Positions 32,219 to 40,717 of a DNA stretch of 62,708 nt are shown piece after piece. The DNA is from JBDRHL01 sp043816955 (GTDB lineage: Bacteria > Planctomycetota > Phycisphaerae > Sedimentisphaerales > CAYZTY01), in assembly GCA_043816955.1 (NCBI GenBank), contig JBDRHL010000034.1, positions 1-62,708 of the forward strand, written 5' to 3'. Every line of letters begins with the position of its first letter. Positions within the stretch are counted from its first letter, which is position 1. The notes under the pieces are model-generated. The model ran no database searches and was not told where the DNA came from. It worked only from the letters and a program-made list of their open reading frames with translations. The position numbers and the translations under genes are program-made.

Positions 32219-34177
32219 GTGGACAGGGCATTAGCGGATTTGATCAGAATTTCCAATTTTGTCGGCGGAGATACCAAACTCGTTCAGGGTGGCGGCGGCA
32301 ATACCTCTGTGAAAACACCCGACGGCAAATATATGTACATAAAAGCGAGCGGCACGAGCCTGGCTCAGATGAATTCCGGGGCCGGCTGGCGAAAGCTCAG
32401 GCTCGATGCTGTCTTGGAAATACTTGAGGATAAATCTCTGGCTGAGCTTGATGTTTTTGATCGTGAGATGGCGATAGTAAGCCGGCTGCAGTTATCCTGT
32501 GCCGATGGTTTGAAGACCGATGCCAGACCATCAGTTGAATCACATCTTCATGCCCGCCTCAATAGATGTGTTATACACATCCATCCAATAGCGGTAGATG
32601 CCTATGTTTGTGCTCGTAATGGCAGGGCAATTATTCAAAAATTGTTCAAAAATGAAAAATATCCTCCTTTGTGGATGCCGTACTTTGATCCCGGATATTC
32701 ACTGGCAGTGCGGATTTCCAGGGCGATAGCGCGGTACGAAGAACAATATAGATGCAAACCGGAAATAGTATTTTTGGAAAAGCATGGTTTGCTTGTTAAC
32801 CGCCCCTCTGCTTCAGGTGCAATCGGCCTGGTTAAAAAGGTTATAAAAATTTGTGAAACTAATCTGCATGTAAAAAAAGCTGCGAAGATTAAACCCGCTG
32901 AGCCGGAAGCGGTCCGGACTGCCGAATTCGCTTTACGAAGAGCTGTCTTTAATGCTGCCGGTGACTATGTAACCATTACACATCATATGAGTAACCGGAT
33001 TTGGACTTTCATGAAACGTCCGGATGTTAAAAAGCATCTTTCCGGCATTCTTACCCCTGATGAGCTTGCATATGCGGGCGGACCTGCATTATGGCTTGAA
33101 AAGGATAACTCTGACTTGCTGCAAAAAAAATTGATCCCCTATGTTGAAAACGGTAAAAGAATTCCTGCCGGTTTTCTTATCAAAGGTTTGGGCTTTTTTG
33201 TGGCAACTTCCGAACAAACACAGGCCCTGATAAAGGATGTATTAAACGCCTCTATTGCGATTCGCGATTTTGCCTGTGATATGGGTGGTATAAATCCTTT
33301 GAATCGCCGTCAAAGTGAGTTTATAGATAAATGGGAATCCGAAACTTTTCGCCAGAGTATTGCCTCCGCCTCATCTGAGGGAATATTAAAGGGCCGAATT
33401 GCGGTTGTCTCAGGAGCCGGCAGCGGACTTGGAAGAAGCATCGCTGCAGGTCTTACACGGGCAGGTGCCCTGACTGCTTTTGCTGATATCGATCTTGCTG
33501 CTGCTGAAAAAGCAGTCAAATCAGCCGACGATGAGTCGCCCGATGTATGCGCTATTTCAGTTAAGTGTGATGTTACTGATGAAGCAGATATCGGCAGGGC
33601 TTTCGGCACAGTTTTGAAAAAATGGGGCGGACTTGATATCCTTATTAACGCTGCCGGCATAGCGCCTGCATATCCATTGGTGGATTTGCCTGTTGAAAAA
33701 TGGCGACAGACAGTGGAATTGAATCTGACAGGATATTTCCTCATGGCTAAAGCCGCCGCCGGCATAATGATTCACCAGGGCATGGGAGGCAGCATAATCA
33801 ATATAAGCTCAAAATCCGGACTCGAAGCCAGCCGAAACAACACGCCGTACAACGCGACCAAAGCGGGTGAGATACACATGGCCCGCGGATGGGCTATGGA
33901 GCTGGGACAGTATGGAATCCGCGTGAATTGTGTTGCGCCTGGAAATGTGTTCGAGGGTTCGAAGATATGGAATCCCAGGTATATAAAGGTTTGTGCGAAA
34001 AAGTATGGAATAAAGCCCGAAGAAGTGATTCCATACTATGTCGACAAGACCATGCTCAAACGTGAGATAAAAGGGCAGGATGTTGCCGATTCAGTGATAT
34101 TTCTCTGCAGTGACAAGGCAAGAACCATAACAGGACAAATAATAGTGCCCGACAGCGGCCAGGTGATGGTAAGGTAA
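32219..34177 (+). CDS. bifunctional class II aldolase / short-chain dehydrogenase
   Basis: Encodes 652 residues from a GTG with AAGGAG 8 bases upstream. Residues ~5-370 are a class II aldolase with zinc ligands His120 and His122 (VIHIHP) and His189 (LEKHGLL). Residues ~390-652 are an SDR with cofactor motif GAGSGLG (399-405), Ser530 and the catalytic pair Tyr544-Lys548 (YNATK). The fusion matches RhaEW/YuxG-type enzymes, which cleave rhamnulose 1-phosphate to DHAP and L-lactaldehyde and oxidise or reduce the latter. With rhaB this gives two consecutive steps of L-rhamnose (or a related deoxysugar) breakdown. Last gene of the operon. Confidence 0.88.
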   Translation: MDRALADLIRISNFVGGDTKLVQGGGGNTSVKTPDGKYMYIKASGTSLAQMNSGAGWRKLRLDAVLEILEDKSLAELDVFDREMAIVSRLQLSCADGLKTDARPSVESHLHARLNRCVIHIHPIAVDAYVCARNGRAIIQKLFKNEKYPPLWMPYFDPGYSLAVRISRAIARYEEQYRCKPEIVFLEKHGLLVNRPSASGAIGLVKKVIKICETNLHVKKAAKIKPAEPEAVRTAEFALRRAVFNAAGDYVTITHHMSNRIWTFMKRPDVKKHLSGILTPDELAYAGGPALWLEKDNSDLLQKKLIPYVENGKRIPAGFLIKGLGFFVATSEQTQALIKDVLNASIAIRDFACDMGGINPLNRRQSEFIDKWESETFRQSIASASSEGILKGRIAVVSGAGSGLGRSIAAGLTRAGALTAFADIDLAAAEKAVKSADDESPDVCAISVKCDVTDEADIGRAFGTVLKKWGGLDILINAAGIAPAYPLVDLPVEKWRQTVELNLTGYFLMAKAAAGIMIHQGMGGSIINISSKSGLEASRNNTPYNATKAGEIHMARGWAMELGQYGIRVNCVAPGNVFEGSKIWNPRYIKVCAKKYGIKPEEVIPYYVDKTMLKREIKGQDVADSVIFLCSDKARTITGQIIVPDSGQVMVR

Positions 34178-34241
34178 TAAAAAACAACAAATCATTTGCA
34201 ACAGTAGCGGTATTCCAGGGAGAAAAACACTTGAAAGCTTG

Positions 34242-34664
34242 TTATACGCCGCTCGTAATGTGTTTTCCCTCAAGAATTCTTTCGATCTTCTCGAGCAGTT
34301 CACTCAGGTCGAACGGTTTTACCACATAATCTTCGATGCCTGCATTATGTGCCCTGGCAATGTCCTGTGTCTGGCTCCTTGCGGTGAGCATAATGACAGG
34401 TATGTCTTTTCCATCGTCACTGCTTCTGAGTCTCTCGAGCATTTCATGACCGTCCATGACCGGCATGATAACATCAAGCAGAACGACATTGGGTTTTTCT
34501 GCAAGCGCCTTTTCCAGCCCTTCTTTGCCGTTACCGGCTGTGATGACCAGGTAATCGTTCATTTCCAGTCTGTCCTGCAGAGTCTGGACGATATTTGGCT
34601 CGTCATCTATGACGAGTATTTTGGGCCGATGTGGTTTCTTTTTCAGGTTGAAGAACTCAAACAT
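34242..34664 (-). CDS. CheY-like response regulator
   Basis: Encodes 140 residues: a short N-terminal segment (MFEFFNLKKK) and one receiver domain with the acidic pair in ILVIDDEPN, phospho-acceptor Asp64 (VLLDVIMPVMDG), Thr94 and Lys116 (VVKPFDL). No output domain, so it acts by protein contact like CheY or within a phosphorelay. It is convergent with the aldolase-SDR gene and has no kinase nearby. The start is an ATG at 34664. Confidence 0.9.
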   Translation of the reverse strand: MFEFFNLKKKPHRPKILVIDDEPNIVQTLQDRLEMNDYLVITAGNGKEGLEKALAEKPNVVLLDVIMPVMDGHEMLERLRSSDDGKDIPVIMLTARSQTQDIARAHNAGIEDYVVKPFDLSELLEKIERILEGKHITSGV

Positions 34665-35076
34665 AACGAATCTCCGAAATAGTCATCTTTGTCTATCGCA
34701 TAAATGATCGGATTCGATTGTCAGATCTTTGCTGCGTTACTCCTGCTCCAACCATCAAATAAGCTGGTGGCACTTCAACAACACTGTTTTCGACGATATA
34801 TGATAGGTTCTTGATAAGATTTTTGATCAATCACAGAGAATTTCAAGCCTGAAAGAAATATCCGGCAGAGATGGTGATGCCTCTGGGGGCGAAAAATTCG
34901 CCAAATTATCGGATTGTTCCTGTTATTGCTCTGAAAATTTCGTCTTGCCGGGCATTCTGCCGCGAATAAATGAAAATTCCGGGCAAAAATGGTTGCCTGT
35001 TGTACAGCGGCGCTTTGTCCTATAACTGAAATAATCAAAGGTTCTTTCCTGTGCGATAAAACATCACCAGTTGGTG
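34665..35076. other. intergenic, nothing assigned
   Basis: About 410 bases between two minus-strand genes. I see no supported ORF, RNA gene or repeat; the promoter of the CheY-like gene presumably lies at its left end. Confidence 0.5.
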
Positions 35077-35718
35077 CTATTTCAACTCGACAGACCAGTA
35101 GGCGGTTTCAAGGAACTGTTTCCAGCTTCGATATCGGTGATGAGTAAGATGAACGTGGATCAGGGGATTATGTTTCGGACGCGAAGGTTTGCCGATCAAC
35201 GTCATGTTTGCCTGATCGGGTGTTCTTCCTCCTTTATTACCGTTGCAGCCTGTGCACGCGCATACCAGGTTCGACCATTCTGTTTTGCCCCCCATTTTCC
35301 TGGGGATGACATGATCAAGCGATAATTCAGTTGTCGGGAATTTCCCCCCGCAATACTGGCACTTATTCCTGTCGCGTGCGAAGATATTTCTTCTGTTAAG
35401 CTTTACTGTGGTCTTCGGAAGTCGGTCATATGCTAAAAGTCGTATGATTCGCGGTACTGCAATATAGAAATCAACGGTTGAGACCCAATCATGTCCGTCA
35501 GGCTCGAAGGTGCGCCTTAATTGACTCAGTTCGCACCAGCTTTCGAAATTGTAATTCGAGTATTTACCCTGTTCGAATGAAACGACCTCGGCTGCATTTT
35601 GACAGAGCATTGCAAAGGCCCTTTTCGCTCTGATGATACGAAGGGCCATATAGTGCTTGTTCAGCACAAGCACACTGCAGTCCAAACCGGATTGGTACAA
35701 TTGAGTAACCATTGTCAT
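35077..35718 (-). CDS. HNH endonuclease-family protein
   Basis: Encodes about 213 residues (ATG at 35718; ATG 35712 or TTG 35730 are alternatives). A C-terminal HNH module is complete: zinc ligands CQYCG and CTGCNGNKGG, with the catalytic LDHVIPRKMGGKTEWSN. The upstream half (residues ~5-115) follows the layout of a widespread stand-alone HNH family found near housekeeping genes (VLNKHYMALRIIRAKRAFAM). It cleaves DNA; whether it acts in restriction, repair or phage defence is unknown. It stands alone, 248 bases from the HU gene on the same strand. Confidence 0.88.
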   Translation of the reverse strand: MTMVTQLYQSGLDCSVLVLNKHYMALRIIRAKRAFAMLCQNAAEVVSFEQGKYSNYNFESWCELSQLRRTFEPDGHDWVSTVDFYIAVPRIIRLLAYDRLPKTTVKLNRRNIFARDRNKCQYCGGKFPTTELSLDHVIPRKMGGKTEWSNLVCACTGCNGNKGGRTPDQANMTLIGKPSRPKHNPLIHVHLTHHRYRSWKQFLETAYWSVELK

Positions 35719-35966
35719 CGCCGGACTCAACTAAAGTCTTATTCACTCAATGCTTATTAAAATATAATATCATAAGAACCGCCAGGTAGCAAGGAAAAAC
35801 GCTCATCCGCTTATAGCTGTAGGTTATGATGCTGACGCAAACTACACCCGTCTTCCCACAGAAGACAAATCCGGCTGAGAACAACACTAATTACCCCTCA
35901 GCCCGCACGCCGGCTAAGAAAGCCCGTAACTGTTATGCCCATCCGGTGGAGACGGGAAGTTTGAGT

Positions 35967-36278
35967 CTATTTAATTCCTGTAGACGGCGATGGTGCCGCG
36001 GTGAGTTTCTCCTTCATGAGTCTGCCCGTCTTGAACTTGACAGTCCGCTTAGCAGGCACTTCTACGCGATCGAGGGTCTTGGGATTTTGGGCGACTCTTG
36101 CTGCTCGCGTGCGGGTCTCGAAAACACCGAAGTCCCGGAATTCCAAGCGGTTTTCGTTACCCAGCTCACTTACGATTTCGTCGAGAAATGCTTGGATAAT
36201 CCGTTTTACCACGACCCGCTTGGCCTGTGTTTGTTCAGCAATCCTGTCAATGAGTTCCTTCTTTGTAATAGTTGCCAT
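35967..36278 (-). CDS. HU/IHF-family DNA-binding protein
   Basis: Encodes 103 residues with the full HU fold: helices KKELIDRIAEQTQAKRVVVKR and the loop FRDFGVFETRTRAARVAQNP, whose arm holds the N-P that inserts into the minor groove. A basic C-terminus follows. It bends and compacts DNA as a dimer. GAGGT lies 8 bases upstream of the ATG at 36278. Monocistronic, facing away from the NfnA-type gene. Confidence 0.93.
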   Translation of the reverse strand: MATITKKELIDRIAEQTQAKRVVVKRIIQAFLDEIVSELGNENRLEFRDFGVFETRTRAARVAQNPKTLDRVEVPAKRTVKFKTGRLMKEKLTAAPSPSTGIK

Positions 36279-36683
36279 GATCGAATCTACCTCTTGTCCG
36301 GAATTATGAAAGTTTTAGGGGGTATATTCACTTATGTCTGTTATACATTTCACATCGCACCACAACTTGAATTTGACAATGTCGGCCAAAACGACTGCAA
36401 CTTACTTTACAACAAAGACTTCTAGCCGACAAGTATTTTTTGTAAAAAAATGCCTTGAATTTTCCTCTTAACTTATTCTAACAGCAGTAGTAACTAAGCC
36501 TTGTCTGTGGGTTGTCAGACCGCCCGCTCCGGATAAACCCGATAAGCGAAGAAGCAATTATTGTCGCAAAGAGAAGCTGTAACTAGTGTCCGAGTAAAGA
36601 GTTATCGCAAAACTCCGGTCCTGCCGCCTGTTTTCTGTTAGACTTTGGCAGACAAAACTTGATTGAAAGAAAGTATTAAACTC
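36279..36683. other. divergent intergenic region
   Basis: About 400 bases between the HU gene and the promoter of the NfnA-type gene. No ORF, tRNA or repeat could be supported. It must hold the HU promoter on the minus strand, which I could not place convincingly. Confidence 0.45.
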
Positions 36684-36712
36684 TTGACTGAAAATCGATC
36701 AGATAAGATAAT
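36684..36712 (+). promoter_or_regulatory. sigma70-type promoter for nfn-type operon
   Basis: TTGACT (36684-36689), 17 bases, GATAAT (36707-36712). The leader to the GTG at 36752 is about 33 bases. Confidence 0.65.
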
Positions 36713-36751
36713 TAAAAGTTTTAATATTTCTTAACCAAATTGAGGAATAAA

Positions 36752-37606
36752 GTGCCTCATAAGATTTTGTCCAAGCGGCAGTTATCCAGGGATGTCTTTA
36801 CCTTTGAGGTTGAAGCTGCGCTTATAGCGGCGGCTCGCCGGCCGGGTCAGTTCGTCATTGTTATGGTTGACAACGATTACGGCGAGCGCATCCCGCTGAC
36901 AATTGCCGCAGCCGACCCCGATAAGGGAACCATTCGCTTGATTGTTCAGAGAGTCGGCAAGACCACCACCCAACTGGCTGCTTTGGAGCCAGGCCAACAT
37001 CTCGCATGCGTTGTCGGCCCTTTGGGTAAGGCAACTCACATCGATAACTTCGGCACGGTAGTCTGTGTCGCAGGAGGTATCGGGGCGGCGCCGATGCTTC
37101 CAATCGCACATGCTATGAAAGAAGCGGCCAACAAAGTCATCACTGTTCTGGGTGCACGGAATAAAGAGCTTCTCATTCTTGAGGATGAATTCTCACTGAT
37201 CAGCGATGAATTGATACTGACAACTGATGACGGATCCCGCGGCCGCAAGGCTCTTGTAACCGAACCGTTGGAAGAGATATGCAGCCGAGCTGTCAAACCC
37301 GACCTGGTCGTTGCAATAGGACCTGCAATAATGATGAAATTCTGCTGCGAAGTAACCAGGAAATTCGGCATCCATACCGTAGTTTCGCTCAATACCATAA
37401 TGATTGATGGGACCGGCATGTGCGGAGGGTGTCGTGTTGAGGTTGATGGGCGAGCGCAATTCGTTTGTGTTGACGGGCCGGAATTTGACGGCCATAAGGT
37501 CAATTTTGACCTCATGATAAAACGCCTGGCGGCTTATACCGATCATGAGCGCCGGGCACTTGAGACATATAAGAGGCATCAATGTCGAATAGGATTGGAT
37601 GCATAA
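36752..37606 (+). CDS. ferredoxin-NADP+ reductase-type subunit (NfnA/SudB-like)
   Basis: Encodes 284 residues from a GTG at 36752 with GAGGA 6 bases before it; a TTG at 36740 overlaps that site and is rejected. An N-terminal FAD-binding beta-barrel, an NAD(P)-binding domain (VVCVAGGIGAAPMLPIAHAM) and a [2Fe-2S] region near the C-terminus (DGTGMCGGCRV, then FVCVDGPEFD) match the small subunit of NADH-dependent reduced-ferredoxin:NADP+ oxidoreductase (NfnA), also called sulfide dehydrogenase beta. It is followed 65 bases later by the GltD-like partner, so the pair is complete. The complex links NADH, NADPH and ferredoxin by flavin-based bifurcation, which suggests an anaerobic or facultative lifestyle. 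Confidence 0.88.
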   Translation: MPHKILSKRQLSRDVFTFEVEAALIAAARRPGQFVIVMVDNDYGERIPLTIAAADPDKGTIRLIVQRVGKTTTQLAALEPGQHLACVVGPLGKATHIDNFGTVVCVAGGIGAAPMLPIAHAMKEAANKVITVLGARNKELLILEDEFSLISDELILTTDDGSRGRKALVTEPLEEICSRAVKPDLVVAIGPAIMMKFCCEVTRKFGIHTVVSLNTIMIDGTGMCGGCRVEVDGRAQFVCVDGPEFDGHKVNFDLMIKRLAAYTDHERRALETYKRHQCRIGLDA

Positions 37607-37671
37607 AAGGGATTTCGCATTTGCCAAAAGAGAGTGTAAACTGTGGTGTGTGAATAAGTGTTGGAGTATAT

Positions 37672-39162
37672 GTGATAGTGGACTATGAAGCCTTGCTTGA
37701 AGAGATGATTTCCAAACAGGCAAAAGGCGCGATTAAACCAGCCGACAGGTACAGGATTCCGCCTCAGCCGGTATCCGAGCAGGATAGCGTTAAACGCCAA
37801 AGCAACATCGATGAAGTCTCGCTTGGCTATACACCTCTGCATGCCCGTCTTGAAGCTATGCGCTGTCTCCAGTGCAAAAACGCCCCATGTATCGAAGGTT
37901 GCCCCGTTCGTATTGAAATAAAAGATTTTATCCTTGAAATAGCGCAGGGCCGTTATGCCGAAGCTCTTGATATTATAAAAAACAATTCCCTTCTGCCCGC
38001 GGTCTGTGGGCGAGTCTGTCCCCAGGAAGTACAATGCCAGGAAAAATGCACCGTGGGCATAAAGTTCAAGGATGTCGGCAAAGCTGTCTCAATCGGTCGG
38101 CTGGAACGGTTCGTCGCCGACCAGGCCGGCAATGGAGCCGATGTCCCACATGTAGCAGCCGAGACCGGAAAGAGGGTAGCGGTAATAGGTTCAGGCCCCG
38201 GCGGCATCGTGGTGGCGACTGACCTCAGACGGCTCGGCCATGATGTTACCATCTTCGAGGCCCTGCACAAGCCGGGTGGTGTCCTGATGTACGGGATCCC
38301 TGAATTCAGGCTGCCCAAAGCCATAGTTCGAAAAGAAATCGAAGTGCTTGAAAAAATGGGCGTTAAGATAGTCTGCAACTTTATTGTAGGCAAAACACGC
38401 ACAATTCATGAATTGATGAATGAGGATGGCTTTGACGCGGCATACATCGGCGTTGGTGCCGGTCTGCCGCACTTCATGGGAATTGAAGGGGAAAATCTCA
38501 TTGGCGTTTACAGCGCAAATGAGTATCTGACCCGTGCGAATCTCATGCGGGCATATGAGTTTGGACGGGGAAGCGATACCCCCATTGCCCGATCTTCGAA
38601 AGTGGCTGTGATAGGAGGCGGCAACGTTGCGATGGATTCTGCCAGGACTGCGATCAGGCTTGGAGCGGAAAAGGTATACCTTGTCTATCGGCGAAGTGAG
38701 CGGGAAATGCCTGCACGCGTTGAAGAGGTGCACCACGCAAAAGAAGAGGGCATTGAATTTCACCTCCTTGCCAGCCCTAAACGTATTATCAGCGGCGAAA
38801 ATGATACCGTTCGTTGCCTTGAGCTTCTTGAGTATGAACTCGGTGAGCCGGACGAATCGGGACGCAGGCGCCCTGTTCCTGTAGAAGGATCGGAATACGA
38901 GCTTTCCGTTGATACGGTTATAGTCGCAATAGGCAATGGTGCTAACCCCCTTATAGGCCGGACGACAGCCGGTCTGGAACTGAACAAGTGGGGCAATATC
39001 GTTGTGGATGCAAACTGTAAAACGTCCTTAAAAGGCGTTTACGCCGGCGGAGATATTGTTCTCGGTGCAGCGACGGTAATACTTGCGATGGGCCAGGGAA
39101 GAATTGCTGCCGCAGCGATTAACGAGTATCTTAAAGGTACAAAAGCATCGTGCAGATGTTAA
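37672..39162 (+). CDS. NADPH-dependent glutamate synthase-like subunit (NfnB/SudA-like)
   Basis: Encodes 496 residues from a GTG at 37672 with GGAG 5 bases upstream. The N-terminal Cys-rich region (RCLQCKNAPCIEGCPV, then CGRVCPQEVQCQEKCTVG) binds two [4Fe-4S] clusters. FAD-binding GSGPGGIVVATDLRRLG and NADPH-binding VIGGGNVAMDSARTAIRLG motifs follow, ending in GDIVLGAATVILAMGQGR. This is the GltD-type large subunit paired with the upstream NfnA-like protein. No glutamate synthase large subunit is nearby, so the Nfn assignment is preferred over GltD. Confidence 0.9.
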   Translation: MIVDYEALLEEMISKQAKGAIKPADRYRIPPQPVSEQDSVKRQSNIDEVSLGYTPLHARLEAMRCLQCKNAPCIEGCPVRIEIKDFILEIAQGRYAEALDIIKNNSLLPAVCGRVCPQEVQCQEKCTVGIKFKDVGKAVSIGRLERFVADQAGNGADVPHVAAETGKRVAVIGSGPGGIVVATDLRRLGHDVTIFEALHKPGGVLMYGIPEFRLPKAIVRKEIEVLEKMGVKIVCNFIVGKTRTIHELMNEDGFDAAYIGVGAGLPHFMGIEGENLIGVYSANEYLTRANLMRAYEFGRGSDTPIARSSKVAVIGGGNVAMDSARTAIRLGAEKVYLVYRRSEREMPARVEEVHHAKEEGIEFHLLASPKRIISGENDTVRCLELLEYELGEPDESGRRRPVPVEGSEYELSVDTVIVAIGNGANPLIGRTTAGLELNKWGNIVVDANCKTSLKGVYAGGDIVLGAATVILAMGQGRIAAAAINEYLKGTKASCRC

Positions 39163-39193
39163 ATAAAATTGAAGGTAAAAGAAGGTATTTTCA

Positions 39194-40696
39194 ATGATGT
39201 CACACAAAAAAAATATTGTACAAAGCGGCGCCGGCAAAAAACCCGGCAGATTCATAGAAATTGTTAACACCCTCGAAGGGCTTATAACTGCCTTTATAAT
39301 GGCATTTGTGATTATCACATTTGTCGTACAGTCATTTGTTATTCCTACCGGCAGTATGGCCGATACATTAAGGGGTGATCATTACAGGCTTCGTTGCAGT
39401 CAATGCGGCTACCAGTATGAGCACAATTTCAGCCCCGAGCGGCGGCGCGCCATGATTGATACCAGATGCCCCAGTTGTGGTTTTTTCCAGAGTATCTCGG
39501 GCAAAGATAAGCCTGTTAAAGGCGATAAGATATTAGTGCTTAAATGCGTATACCAGTTTTTCGATCCCAAACGGTGGGATGTGGTGGTATTCAAAAACCC
39601 CACCGAGCCTCGAATCAACTATATCAAACGTCTTGTCGCTCTGCCGGGTGAAACGGTGGAAATTATCGATGGCGACGTCTACATAAACGGCAGAATCGTT
39701 CGCAAACCGCCGAAGGTTCAGGATGAATTATGGATGCCGGTTTATGATAATGACTACCAGCCGGCAAGGAAAAACGACCGCAGATTTAACGGGCATTATT
39801 GGCGCCAGCCGTTTCGAATGGAAAGTCCCAAATGGTATGTGAATCCTGATGTTCCGACGGTTTTTCACCTGCAAAGCGGTGACAACCAGCAGCATTATCT
39901 TGTCTATGACAGCTCTCGCGGCAATGATTTTCGTGCTGCCTATGCCTATGATTCCGTTCACACCTATCGTTATATGCCGTATTGCAGCGATTTGATGATA
40001 CGGTTCTACATCACACCGCATCAAAGCAAAGGTAGTATCGGTGCAAGTCTGAGCAAATATGGAATCCGCTATGATGCCCGCGTTGATTTTGCAGGCAGAA
40101 TGGTGATAACCAGAAAAGCCGGCGAAAATGACGTTGAGCAGCTTGCGGTCAGACAGATAGTTGAAGCACCTCAGAATTACGCGACGCTGTTTACTTTTGC
40201 AAATGTTGACCATCAGTTGATTCTGCGGTTTGGCGGCCAGACCCTGTCTTACGATCTTGGTCTCGGTGCGGATGATGCCGGCAGGCGGCGCAACGACATA
40301 CAGCCTGAAGTTGCAATATTTGCCTGCGGCCAGTTAAGCATTTCACATACCGCTGTTTTTCGTGATATCCATTACATGGGTACTGATATGGGTATGACTC
40401 AACACTGCCGCGCAGGGCAGGATAGTCCGTTTAAGCTAAACGCAGATGAGTTTTTCATGCTTGGTGACAACAGCCCCGGCAGCAAGGACTCACGTTGGTG
40501 GGATACTGACGGCATAGGCAATAACGGCCTGACATATCGACAGGGTGTTGTTCCGCGGGAATATCTGCTTGGCAGGGCTTTTTTTGTTTATTGGCCCAGT
40601 GGCTTTAAGCCTTTCGAAGGTTTTTTCGGAATCATTCCTAATGTAGGCCGAATGCGAATCATAGACAGCGGCTCCAACAGCACGCTGCTGCCTTAA
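39194..40696 (+). CDS. lepB: signal peptidase I with zinc-ribbon and beta-rich insertions
   Basis: Encodes 500 residues, about twice the size of a minimal type I signal peptidase. A single N-terminal membrane helix (~30-50) is followed by the Ser box with nucleophile Ser54 (IPTGSMADTL), then a four-Cys ribbon (Cys68, 71, 92, 95), then the Lys box with general base Lys145 (PRINYIKRLVALPGE). A ~230-residue beta-rich insertion (~185-415) precedes the last box (MLGDNSPGSKDSRWW). It should cleave signal peptides of exported proteins on the outer face of the inner membrane. It is followed 21 bases later by a paralogue with the same layout, clearly a tandem duplication. Confidence 0.92.
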   Translation: MMSHKKNIVQSGAGKKPGRFIEIVNTLEGLITAFIMAFVIITFVVQSFVIPTGSMADTLRGDHYRLRCSQCGYQYEHNFSPERRRAMIDTRCPSCGFFQSISGKDKPVKGDKILVLKCVYQFFDPKRWDVVVFKNPTEPRINYIKRLVALPGETVEIIDGDVYINGRIVRKPPKVQDELWMPVYDNDYQPARKNDRRFNGHYWRQPFRMESPKWYVNPDVPTVFHLQSGDNQQHYLVYDSSRGNDFRAAYAYDSVHTYRYMPYCSDLMIRFYITPHQSKGSIGASLSKYGIRYDARVDFAGRMVITRKAGENDVEQLAVRQIVEAPQNYATLFTFANVDHQLILRFGGQTLSYDLGLGADDAGRRRNDIQPEVAIFACGQLSISHTAVFRDIHYMGTDMGMTQHCRAGQDSPFKLNADEFFMLGDNSPGSKDSRWWDTDGIGNNGLTYRQGVVPREYLLGRAFFVYWPSGFKPFEGFFGIIPNVGRMRIIDSGSNSTLLP

Positions 40697-40717
40697 TTTG
40701 AATAAATGGCTTGCTAA

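Noticed and set aside
27673..34177. Bacterial microcompartment-type sugar cluster
   Set aside because: No shell-protein (BMC-domain or pentameric vertex) genes are present; only the four enzymes.
35077..35718. Restriction-modification system
   Set aside because: The HNH protein stands alone with no methyltransferase or specificity gene nearby.
36752..39162. Glutamate synthase operon
   Set aside because: The large GltB subunit is missing and the NfnA-like flavoprotein is adjacent, so an Nfn-type complex is the better reading.
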